From: Cyclaneusma minus | Lineage: Eukaryota; Ascomycota; Leotiomycetes; Marthamycetales; Marthamycetaceae | Reading direction: 5' to 3' | NCBI GenBank assembly: GCA_037179335.1 | Contig: JAKZHN010000010.1 | Coordinates: 379,870-443,869, forward strand | DNA: 64,000 nt | Shown: positions 24,188 to 34,405 of the stretch, piece by piece | Numbering within the stretch: position 1 is the stretch's first letter | Layout of the letters: each line of letters starts with the position of its first letter | Program-made: the position numbers and the translations under genes | The notes under the pieces: model-generated | The model's database searches: none | The model's input: only the letters and a program-made list of their open reading frames with translations | Told to the model about the DNA's origin: nothing

Positions 24188-27100
24188 ATGGAAGATCTTC
24201 AGGCTGCAAATGCAATAAAACGTAGGCGCTTGAGTGATTCTTTACTACTTGAATTGGATATTTTGACTCACAAACTCCCAGACTTAACAACTTTGCAACA
24301 CTCGAATATGATCAGAACGAGATCAGCATCGCAATCTTCTACTACTTGCTCAAACGTCCCCAGTCTATTGAGCAATACGTTTGTTTCTCGTGAGAGCGAT
24401 CTTGAGTGGATTGCATCGGTTCTCGCATTGAACAGCACCAATCCGGGATCCAGACGTGCGGCTATCTTTGGTATGACCGGTGTTGGTAAATCCTAATTGG
24501 TAAACGTCGTCTTCCTGAAAAGCCGTAATGTGACTAACGAATTTGATCAGATGCTAAAATACGAGGAACTCCGTCGGTCGAAGTACACTCATCGCTTTTG
24601 GGTCACATCTGGATCACGCGCAAAAGTCGAGGCCGGGATTAAAGAGCTCTTGGATCTCCTAGATATGCCAGGGCGCGGAGAATCTGAACCCCACGTCCGA
24701 GCATTGGCACTACGTGCTTGGCTCGAAACTAGCAGAGGGTGGCTTCTCATGTTCGACAACGTCACCGAAGAGGACTATAAATCTGTGTTGGATGTCTTGC
24801 CCCAAGGTGTTCCTTTGGGCGATGTCATTTTGACCTCGCAAAGACCCGGTGCAATGGAAAGGTTGATTGGAAATTTGAACACAAGGTGTTTGCGACTTGA
24901 GGGACTCCAGAGTGATGAAGCGGTTGACCTATTCTACCGAGTGAGTGATATAGAAAGGACAGATGAAAATCGCCACCATGTCCGAGAAATCGTCAGTCGC
25001 AACGGACTTCTTCCTCAAGCAATCAATCAAGCGGCAGCATACGTGAAGAAAACCGGCATCTCGCTAGCGGATTACATTCGAAGATTCGAGGACAATGCTC
25101 AGAGAGTACGTTCATATCATTTTGCGTATAAGTCTTTACTAAAGTATTATAGCTACTCGACTATTCTGATGAATGGGATCCCGAGAGACAGGCAATATCC
25201 ACACACATGCAAATCAGTTTGGACTCACTCGGAAAGCATCATCCGGATACTCTGAGTCTTTTGAAGCTTTTCGCCCTCCTTGAGCCAGAAAGAATACCGA
25301 AACTCAGAGGTTGGCGACGCACCAGCGAGACACCAGAACTGCGTGCGGGGAAAAGACCTGAAGCAAACCGTCTCCCTATCTTAGCCCGTCTCAATCCCAG
25401 CAGCTCGAAAGGAAAATTAGCGGGCCGAGCGACCCAATCTATGGTTCAAGTTCACTCGGGATTCGAAGCTTCTTCGAAGAGTGTACATCTAGTCCTGCAG
25501 AGTGAGGATCTTTTGGATCGAGCTGTATCGAATCTTTGGGACTTCAGTCTCATCAAGCCACTGCCAGAGGGCCATAAGTTCTGGATGCATGACCTAACCA
25601 GCTTGGTCATTCGCCAAAGCATCCTCAAGGAGAAAAAAAGGTGGATCTCTTTAGCGTTGGAAGTCTTCTTCCATACATTCCCGGAAAGAGATGGAACCGC
25701 TGAAGAAAGAAATATAGTGGATGCGTTCCTCAGTCAGGCCGAGTCGCTCATTTCTCAGGCCGAAGACGCTGGCATTCCCGTACAAGACTATGCGACACTG
25801 ATATCGATGCACGGGCTTTGCTTCTACACCCGAAGTCTCTATACCAAAGCGTTGCAGATGTATGAGAAGGCAAGGCCAGTATACGAGAAATACTTGGGCT
25901 CAAAACACGAGAGGACAGTACCCCTACTTCACCGGATTGGGTGGTGCCACAGACAGCGAGGAGAATTGGCGCTCAGCGAGAGCATTCGCGAAAGAACATT
26001 GGCCATTCGAAAGAAGACGCTACCACCAAACTCTTTGGATCTTTTCATTTCTATGTGTGACTTGGCCTCAGTTATTGAGCACCAGGGAAGATTGAAAGAA
26101 GCCGAGCCTTTATTTATCGAATGCTATGAAAGTCAAAAGCAAGCTCTCGGCCCATCCGATCGAAGAACCCTCACTGCAGCACATAATCTCGCGCTTTGTT
26201 ACGCAAATCAGGGTCGCGTGGCAATTGCAGAGAAACTTTGTCGGGATACATTGAGATTTTCCGAAGAACACTATGGGGACGAAGATCCAGGAACATTGCG
26301 AACGGCAAGCAACCTGGCTGTTTTCGTTGACCACCAAGGACGACTCGATGAAGCGATGGCTCTCTACACAGCGTCTCTGGCTGGATATAAAAATCGGTAC
26401 GGTTACCACCACGAAAGGACTATTCGAATCCGAATGAATCTTGCCATTATCGAGAGACTACGAGGACAATACCAAACGGCCGAGTTCGCCCTGCGGGAGG
26501 CGTTGTCAGATCTGAAACAACTCCTGGGACACGAACACTTCAGCGTATGCGTAGCTAATTATGACTTGGCAGAGGTTTTGCATGAGCAAGGAAAAATCAA
26601 AGAAGCAAAAGAGCGCTACCAACTTGCTATTACTGTCTCCGAATCCTCGGCTCCTGGACATATCTTGCTATTTCGCATGTTAGATGGACGCGGAATTCTC
26701 TACCGCGAAACCGGCTATCTGCTGGAAGCAGACGAGGACTCGAAAAAAGCCTACGACGGTAATATGAGCCTTCTGAAATGGGACGACCCATACACCCCTG
26801 TTACGGCTCACAGCCGTGCAGAAGTGTTTCAACAAGATGGCAGAGTGGATGAGGCTCAAGATATGCTCGAGAAATGTCTGTCTGGCTTCTTGAACCTGTT
26901 GGGCCCAAGCCATCCTCATGTCTTTATGACGAGGAATAGCTTAGGATGCCTAGCGTTACGAAAACGTCAATTTTCGCAAGCGATGCTTCACTTCGAGGCT
27001 GCAAAGTCTGGGTTCTCGAGTCTTCTTGGAGAAAAACACGCTTGCGTGACGATTATCCAGCTGAACATCGGTCGGGTATTACTAGAGCAGCAGAAGCTGG

Positions 27101-27597
27101 ATCTCGCCGCAGCTTCGATACAGCCCGCGAAAGAGGCCTTCATTTCGGTGCTTGGCTCAGAGCATCCACATGTTGCCGTTGCGGAGTTCTACCTGGGTCT
27201 TATAGCTTCACGCCGAGGCTCTCATCAGGAAGCCGAGAGCACTTACAGACGGAGCATAGAACTCTACGAGAAGAGTCTAGGCTCTGATCACCCAAACTAC
27301 ATCAGAGCTGTCATCGAGCTTATCAAACTACCGGTTCTAACGCAATGGGGCTTGAACATTCAAGACGATAGTGTGTCCTGGCTGTCACCGGTTAATGCCT
27401 CGACTCCCAGCCTTCATGCTGAAGGATGCATGAAATCAACTTCCAAGCTTCTCACGTTGCACGACTTTCGAAGCTCTCCTGATACTGTCGACAAATGGAC
27501 GGCGATTGATGGACTGCTATGGGGAGAGTCAACTCGGCTCCGCTGGGGTCGGAAGACTACATGGAGAGAAGTTGACGAGGGGAAAGTAACAGGATAG
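24188..27597 (+). pseudogene. NB-ARC/TPR NLR-like protein, frame broken after Walker A
   Basis: join(24188..24499, 24551..25105, 25153..27597), 1103 codons before the final stop. The NB-ARC domain has the Walker A motif GMTGVGKS (residues 95-102), a Walker B-like LLMFDN (about 169-174), LTSQRPG (RNBS-B-like), and NGLLPQAINQAAAYV (GLPL-like). About twelve kinesin-light-chain-type TPRs of 42 residues follow (about residues 505-1005; for example HNLALCYANQGRVAIAEKL and SNLAVFVDHQGRLDEAMALY). Both introns are strong: 51 bp with CTAAC and GATCAG, and 47 bp ending TTATAG. Codon 103 is TAA (24494-24496) where family members read GVGKTQL, so CAA (Gln) probably became TAA. Everything downstream is intact. 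Fungal NLRs of this class act in heterokaryon incompatibility or immunity-like recognition. The N-terminus is short, with no HeLo, patatin or similar effector visible. A recent null allele, readthrough or sequence error are the options. Confidence 0.82.
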
Positions 27598-28663
27598 GGC
27601 ATACTGAGTCTTGCGGAATCGAGCAAAGAGCATTTTACTTTGCGAATAGCTTCTTAGCCTAGATGCGAGGGCAGGTTGATGATGATTTATGACCAGCAAC
27701 TTGACGAATTTACGGCTCACAATCGATTGATCGAACCAAAGCCCCATTTTGCCCGATGATCGAGATTTTGAGCTCCCAAAAAGAAATGCAAAAAAAGGTA
27801 AAAAACAATTCTCCCTGTCTTACATGCACCCCCAACCCGTCTTAGGTTGCGAATGTAAGTACCCCCCCCCGCAGAGGGTTATTTCTTTGTTTCCCAGAAA
27901 AGCGGTCGAACCTAGGTAAGCACTTGGCTTTTAGCATTGAATTTGCACCGAAATGCAATTCCCAAGATGGTAAGAGACCTGATTACCGCTAATTGAAAGA
28001 TAGCTACAAATTCGGGTATATATGGCAAGGCTGCGTCCATCGTCTCGTGACCGCCATGTGACCCATGCCCTAAATATCGGCACGGACAATGGGAGCATCG
28101 GTGAGTGCAGATGAAGACGGAAGGCGAGCTGAGCTTAAAAGAGCGAGCTCGCCCCGAGATAAATACCTGGGGGAAAAATGTAAAAAACAAGCGCTGCTCC
28201 CCCGGAATTCGAGCCAGAGAATCGGACTCCGAACATACCTATAAAGACGCAATTCATACAGAGCGCAACCATACCATATAACCAAGTTGCTTGGTTACAA
28301 GTAACAGTCAATCAAAGAAAAGTAGTTGAGCGTTGGAGCATATGTACTGACGTGAAAGTAAACCTTCTGGAATCATCGACTTTGGGCTCATAGTACAGGG
28401 GGATGAAAGAAGCCTCTCCTGAACCCCTCAACCGAGGTAGTGCAAATAAAGAGAAATTACTATTCCACAGGGAGTCCCGTACCCGTAGCCACAGAAGAAG
28501 ATAAGCTAGACAGAAAATCCCCACCCCATATCCCAGAAGTCGACATCACAGGCTGTCGTCCATTTACACGGGAAATCAATCACGCTTCCGTCCAAGCCCA
28601 TATACACATACGATTTTTGGTCCATGTCCACCATTGCCCTGCTCCCGTTTGCGCAGATCGAAG
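27598..28663. other. Intergenic, no gene supported
   Basis: 3' flanks of two convergent genes. It contains a C10 run at about 27861-27870 and scattered short open frames with no recognisable product. Confidence 0.5.
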
Positions 28664-30321
28664 TTAGTTGTCGGAGTTGTCAGGCTTTATCCCCTTTCCA
28701 ACATCAACCACCTTCCCACCAATCTGCTCCCTCGCATTCCCCATCAGATGTCCAGCCTCCTTACTGGCTGAATCATAGCCATCACTTACAGTCTTCCCAG
28801 CTTGCTGTCCCGCACCCGTCGCAGCACCGACAGTCCCACTCACAGCGTCCTTCCCCTGCTGGTAAGACTGGCTAACGACCTCCCCAGCCTTCTGTCCTGC
28901 CCCCGTCGCTGCATCGACAGTTCCATTCACCATCTCTCCCACTTTGGCATAAGAACCACTAACCACATCCCCCGCCTTCGCATAACCCCCACTGACCACC
29001 TCCCCAGCCTTTTGTCCCGCACCAGTCGTAGCATCAACAGTCCCATTAACCATCTCCCCCGCCTTCGCATAAGAACCACTAACCACCTCTCCCGCCTTCT
29101 CATACCCGTCACTCATCACCTTCTCCGCTCTATTCTTCAGCTCCTCCGGGCCCGGATAGCGCTTCATAGCCCTAAGCACAAAATAATAGAGCTTAATAAC
29201 AGCACTATGCACACCCTCTTTTACCAGCATGGTAATCCCATGACTGAAAAATCCCTTCAGGATCTCGCCATACACGCCTTCGTACAAGCCAGCGGTGCCC
29301 TCGCTCCTATAGATATTGAGCACGGATGCGAAGATCGTAGCTTCAAAAGCGGTACGACGAGCCGTCTTGCCAGCGCGCTGAACAGAATCCTTGTCAGAAG
29401 CGTCGCGCACTTCGGAGGCTGCTTCCTTGGCATCTTTGGAATTGACAGGCGGCTTGGAAGATATTTGCGAGCGGGCTTTGGCGAGGGAAAAGGGGTAGGT
29501 GGCGACGGAGGCAATGGACTTGCTCAGCGCAGCCATCAGGAATGTGGTTGCAGCGCTGGGGTTCTCGCGCTTGGAGGCAGGGAGGAGATGTTTGAAGGAT
29601 TCGTAAAGGAAGAAGGTGATGGATGGATTTAGGGTAAGAACCAGGGAGGCAGAGTAACCCGACCAGAAACCCTGGTAGCCTTTTTCGGCGCGAATCTCGT
29701 CGGCGATTTGCTTTACCGATGGAGGGGATGCAGAAGAGACCATGGAGGCGGTCTGTTTGCGTGTGACGATGTTGGAGATGGGAGTGGTAAAAAAGCGACT
29801 GGCGGCGCCGGCTAGGGCACCAACGGCAAGTTCATCAAGAACTGGCAAGCTGGTGTTGCTGCCGGAAGAGCGGAGACGTCGGTCGCGGAAGTAGTTGTAG
29901 AAGAGGAAGAAGAGAAATGCGTCGGTGACGGATTTGCCGGTGTCTTGAACAACACCGGCGTAAAGGGCACGTAGACCGCCTTCCTTGTTGTAGATCTTGT
30001 ACAGAGCGTCGATGACGCCTTTGTATTCAACATCGCGGGAACCGGCCTCGGCGGTCGACTTGCGGATCTGACGTTGGACTTGGAGACGGGTGACTACGAG
30101 GTCGAGGGGGTAGACGAGGATGTTGCTTAGAGCTGTGCCAGCGGCGCCGGACACAGCATGGCCGAGAGCTGGGAGAGCTGGGCCGCCCCAGGTTGGATCG
30201 ATGTCTTCCTGGTGTTGGTGGTAGAGCGTGAAAGCATCCTTTGACGGATTAACAGATGGTCTTGTCGCTCAGGGCTGTGAGAATACTATACTAGCTGGCC
30301 ATTGTAATACTCGTCGCCCAT
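28664..30321 (-). CDS. Mitochondrial-carrier-family (peroxisomal ANT1/PMP47-like) protein with repeat tail
   Basis: complement(join(28664..30238, 30292..30321)), 534 residues. Exon 1 is ten codons (MGDEYYNGQL). Intron 30239-30291 (GTATAG..CAAAG, branch GTTAATC) leads to DAFTLYHQHQEDIDPTW. Three carrier repeats with PxD/E-like signatures: YPLDLVVTRLQ, TTPISNIVTRKQT and TYPFSLAKARSQ. The pattern suits the peroxisomal ATP/AMP antiporter group (yeast Ant1), but peroxisomal location is inferred, not seen. After the carrier (about residue 365) comes an unusual tail of about 150 residues: tandem Ala/Gly/Val/Lys repeats such as KAGEVVSGSYAKAGEMVNGT and DAATGAGQKAGEVVS. These resemble amphipathic LEA-type repeats. 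Single ORF across carrier and tail, so a true fusion. Confidence 0.85.
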
Positions 30322-30771
30322 CTTTGCTGATTGTCGGGTGATCGTATTAATCAAAGTGGGTTTTGCGGGGAAAGCTCTTTTGAAAGCAAGTCGTACCAAA
30401 AGCGGGGATTCGATGGGGAAATGATGGTGTTGTGGTGTAAAAAGCATGTCGAGACGGAGCCATTGGCTCTCGACGTCATTGGTTCCGAGCTCGCATCCCT
30501 AGTATGTGCATGTGTCTACCCCGGATTTTCGGTGCATGAGCAGGGATAAGGGACACGCCTCAACCCGGCCACCTCCATCCTCCTCCCGCGTGGCCGGTCG
30601 TCCACCTGCATCATGCACATTTTACAAAAAAGTGTGTCGAACTCCAGAGTTACTATTCGGATCTTCACCGCGCATTAAAGATGCAAAATCAATTTTGCGA
30701 AAGAAAGAAAAAGAGACCGGCTCTGCAGGGGTTCGACTGAACATCGAGGACAAGACTTGGGACCTTGACCC
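30322..30771. other. Promoter region of the carrier gene and 3' flank of the SAT4 gene
   Basis: Between two minus-strand genes. A 120-codon open frame on the plus strand (30506-30868) runs antisense into the SAT4 gene's last exon, has no start context or recognisable protein, and is not called. Confidence 0.5.
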
Positions 30772-32189
30772 TCAACACGATGGCTTCGTGACACTGAACG
30801 ATCTGGTGACAAACGATCTGGTGACCTTGATCCCCCCATCAGAATCCGCCCCATTCGTCATATCATAAGTTACCACAGCAATATGCGGCCGCGAGTCCTC
30901 GATGTCCCTGCTGGTGATGCTTGTCGAGCTCTTCTCCGACTGCATCTCATCCTCAGCACCTCTGCACTCGGTAACCTGACCGATCCGCTCGTCGGACGCA
31001 TCCAATTCCACAAGAGTAAGCTCAAGATCACGCGTGTGCAGCTGCGAGCGCCCCGTGCTGCTCCCAAACGTCTTGCCTGCATGTCCAGATCTTCGGTCGT
31101 CCACGTCCAGCCGCGAGCGTCCAGGTCCTAGGAATATTCGGTCGACGAGCGGTCGCAGGGTGGCTACACAGCCGGCAATCATGCCCACGTCGACTTCAAT
31201 GTTCGACCACTGGCAGAAAGAGGCGATGGTGTCTGCATCCAAGGTTAGTGCCGCGCATCTTCGGGGGAAGCGAAGTATCTCTTACAAAAGAAATCGTGAG
31301 TGTGCCTCAGATAGACAACCTGCTTGTATAATCGGATGACAGTTGCACTGCTTGCACTGTGGGATTGGGATATACGTCAGTGTTTACTCGATTCCTAGGG
31401 CAAAGTAAAAGGGGGGACAGGAGCACATACAAGACACCAAGAGATAGGAGTGCGATGACCTCCAGCTTTGACTTGACAGTCATCTGCAAGCGCCCCACAA
31501 TAAATGCTGGCGTAATAGCACAATACCAGTCGACGAGGATGGATACAGCCGAGACCACCCAACTGAGCCGGCTCAGGGCAATTAGCGAAGCGCAGGATCC
31601 CCCCTGGATAGTGAAGTCCCAGTTTTTGGCAACTGGTGTGCAACGAAGCCACACCAAGAACACACTGGTTATAGTAGGTACGCTTACGAGCGTAGCCATA
31701 AACCATAGGGAATAGATGTATACCCTGCTGTTGGCAATGCGTCGCAGGGCGTAAAGAATGCTGAGCTTGGTGAACATGGCACCGACGACGTAAAGAAATT
31801 CCCAGAAAAACAAGAACTGCAAATGTCGTTAGATCCGTTCGGGTATGCCTGACGGATACCTTGAAAGATGTATTGCTGACCTTCAATGCTTCTTCAAGCT
31901 CCCATGGTTTGAGACTCTGCGTGTGAACTCCGATACCATATTCGCCCCCTTTGATGGTGACCCCCGTCGTGCAGACGACGAAAGCCTGGTGGCCGATAAG
32001 TTAGTGGAGGAGACTGGCAAAGGGTTGAAAGCAACTTACCCAGGCAATTAACATGAGCGTATCATCATGGCCCCAGGTTTTAAGCATTACCGCACGCGCA
32101 TATACTCGCAGCACAATCAGAGGGGTACAAATGATGAACAAGGAAATCTGTGTTGCCACTAGAGGTGCCGAATTGTCTCGAAAAGCCAT
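30772..32189 (-). CDS. SAT4/PTH11-like rhodopsin-domain integral membrane protein
   Basis: complement(join(30772..31232, 31286..31356, 31431..31816, 31881..31985, 32040..32189)), 390 residues. Seven-transmembrane fungal rhodopsin-domain (SAT4) architecture: LVATQISLFIICTPLIVLRV, HDDTLMLIAWAFVVCTTGVT, the conserved extracellular GGEYGIGVHTQSL, FLFFWEFLYVVGAMFTKLSI, LVSVPTITSVFLVWL with C-x-P-V-A-K-N-W, LSRLSWVVSAVSILVDWYCA, and WSNIEVDVGMIAGCVATLRP with the usual Glu and PTLRP-like motif. A Ser/Arg-rich cytosolic tail follows. All four introns are GT..AG and phases close. Some family members (PTH11) act as surface-sensing GPCR-like receptors in plant pathogens. No CFEM domain is present, and the specific ligand or role is unknown. 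Confidence 0.88.
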
Positions 32190-32612
32190 GATGTAGTGGA
32201 AAGGCTTGAAGTAAAAGGGTGCTGTCAAGATCCAACGTTCAACGTTGGAAGCTCGGTTGGTGCGCGGAGAGATTGATCAATTCTCTCAGATCAAATAATC
32301 ATCAGAAGTGTGAACGGCCTACCCCTACCTCTGTCCAGATGGTTCGCAGCACGTATATGTAAGGTATGTGTTTGACCAAAGCCACTCAGCTAATGGTGGC
32401 TGCTTACCTACTAAGCATGCCAAGATCCACGATAGCATGGTAACAAAAGGGCGGGAGCGTTGCAACGCTCAATCTATCACTTTGAGCCACCAGAATCACC
32501 CGTTCCCTGACTGCATGCAGTAATACCCCGGTCCTAGTTGAACCAACCTACTAGCTGTCAACATCAGCTCTCTTGGAGTATGTGCATGAATAGAAAAGCC
32601 CACGACGAAACA

Positions 32613-32874
32613 TACCTTACCTAGCGAGGCGAGGCTGTTTTGGAAAACGGTCGCGCCACCGGTCTGCGACCGCGCCAAATTTTGCGACCATAGAACCATA
32701 AAACCTTGAAGCCATAGTGCTATTTGCTAATTGGCGATCCCAAAACCATAAAACCGTAGAATCAAAATCAAACAGCGACCACACCACATCAATGATGCAT
32801 GATCGCGCGACCATAGAACCGTCGCGCCACCGGTGCGCGACCGTTTTTCAGAACTGCCTCGCTCCGCTAAGGTA
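32613..32874. mobile_element. MITE-like element with terminal inverted repeats
   Basis: About 262 bp. The left end TACCTTACCTAGCGAGGCGA and its continuation TGGAAAACGGTCGCGCCACC match, in reverse complement, the right end (…GACCGTTTTTCAGAACTGCC, TCGCTCCGCTAAGGTA). Imperfect arms of about 50 bp. TA at each extreme fits a TA target-site duplication of the Tc1/mariner or PIF type. Internally there are repeats of GCGACCATAGAACC and CCATAAAACC. There is no coding capacity, so it would be mobilised in trans. Confidence 0.7.
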
Positions 32875-33534
32875 TCGGTGAGCCAAAGCCAAACCGGAAA
32901 AGTTTAAAGCCACGTGAAATACTAAGTACCCCAGGAGCCCTGTGAGAGTGAACTACTAGATCAGCTCTAGACCTGGTTGGAGACCGTGCAAAGGGACACA
33001 CGTGCAGATTGAACTTTAAATCGACCTCGTTTTGAGTTTCTGATGTTTTCGTGGCGTAATATTGCTTGCACTGACAGTGTGACAGCAGCAAGCATGAAAT
33101 GAGCGAGATCCCGGTATTGAATCTTAACTTTCCGGTTGCGAATCATTGAATCTGGCCCAGGAGCTTCTCGCAGTCCCGCTTTCCGAAGTGGCGATGCGCA
33201 ACCGTGCATGCTCTCTGACTTCAATTAAGTACTTGGAGTATGTTGTATTCGGCTCAGGGTTCAGTATTTGATTGATCGAAGAGTCGATTATATGAGATTG
33301 GTATATGGTCGGAGGACAGCTGACCGTCACGTGGTTTGGTGAGGCTCCAGGGCCAACGGCCAGGGATCCACTTAGCTAGCGGTGTACACACCAAAAGCTC
33401 CAAACCACGATGATCTCTGCATCACTTCAGCTTCAGAGCTTTAAGGCAGAGATCGCGGTCAGCTGTAGCTCTTGAATTTTTCTTCCTCCTGCCCTACATA
33501 GTTCTAGTCTAGCTACGTATCCTCAGCCGGCCAA

Positions 33535-33627
33535 AGCTAGCTGTTTCAGCCCAGAGCCGCACCCGGCGGCCACGTGCCGCTAGCCACGTGGGCTACTCTT
33601 AGCCTTTTTGGCGCTGAAACAGCCAGC
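33535..33627. repeat. Hairpin with two CACGTG boxes
   Basis: AGCTAGCTGTTTCAGC (33535-33550) pairs with GCTGAAACAGCCAGC (33612-33626), with one G-to-A type mismatch. The loop holds CCACGTG twice (E/G-box-like). CAGCGGACTCCGCTG forms a second small palindrome at the right edge. Probably a small MITE remnant. Confidence 0.55.
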
Positions 33628-34164
33628 GGACTCCGCTGGCTGTGCCCTGCAATACAGTGATCTTTGACCATCTCTCTTCTCTCCCTGCATGTAACGGACT
33701 AGACTATATAATGCTGATCGCGCAACTCAATGGAAAAGATGGAGGAACCAGAAAGCGGTAGCGAACTCAAGAAGAGACCTAAGTACAGCTGCCGCATCAC
33801 GGGATCCAAACACACCGTAACAAAACAGAACACATAACAAAGCGTATTGGACAGGGCTTACCAAGCCTTTCAAGCCATCTCGTAACGGAAATGAAGGGGT
33901 TCGCGCAGGGCTGTGCACACAATAATGATCTGGCCCTCACAAGTCCCAGAGTTTCCTTCATCCGCAATCCACTAACCAAGGGCCCGTTTATCGTTTATTC
34001 CCACCGTGTACGCTGTAGCGGTGCGGTGTCAGCAACTAACGGCGGTGGCTTGCATGCGAAAATTGCCCAATTATTTTGCCCCAGCCATTGGTAATCATGA
34101 GCCCTTTGGGCTTTCCCACCACGCCAGGCAAGTCGCTAGAGGCTAGTCGTCTGCGCGTACCAGG

Positions 34165-34300
34165 AGATCCCAAGTGGTCGATGACTCGGTGACTTCGAGA
34201 CAAATAACTTGGATGGTTCCAAATAGTATTGGATATTTCAAGGGACTTGGAAGGTTCCAAAGAACTCGGGATATTTCTGATACTTGGCGACTACAGACCT
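34165..34300. repeat. Degenerate CCAAGT/TCGGGATATTTC-type array
   Basis: Repeated short elements such as CCCAAGTGGTCGATGACTCG, AACTTGGATGGTTCC, GACTTGGAAGGTTCC and AACTCGGGATATTTC. Followed at ~34300 by CTGTTTCGTCCCACTGTAA. The same kind of array and a similar right end occur at 58.78-59.01 kb. Confidence 0.5.
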
Positions 34301-34405
34301 GTTTCGTCCCACTGTAAAGTCTACAGCTTGTCGGTCCCGTTGAAGCCCAATCGCAATAAAGTCATCAGACGACCGCGGATAATCAGGGCAATCAACCCAA
34401 TTCAG

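Larger units (their letters stand above)
32190..34405. other. 2.2-kb intergenic region rich in small repeats
   Basis: No gene found. It contains the MITE-like element at 32613-32874, the hairpin at 33535-33627 with CACGTG palindromes, and a degenerate array near 34165-34300. Such density of small inverted repeats marks an accessory, insertion-prone stretch. Confidence 0.6.

Noticed and set aside
24486..24550. Alternative donor GTAAAT overlapping the Walker A Lys codon, which would splice out the TAA in the NLR gene
   Set aside because: A 65-bp intron from there is out of frame and would delete the catalytic Lys; the 51-bp intron 24500-24550 is in frame and has a better context.
30506..30868. 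120-codon plus-strand frame
   Set aside because: Antisense to the last exon of the well-supported SAT4-family gene, with no homologous features.
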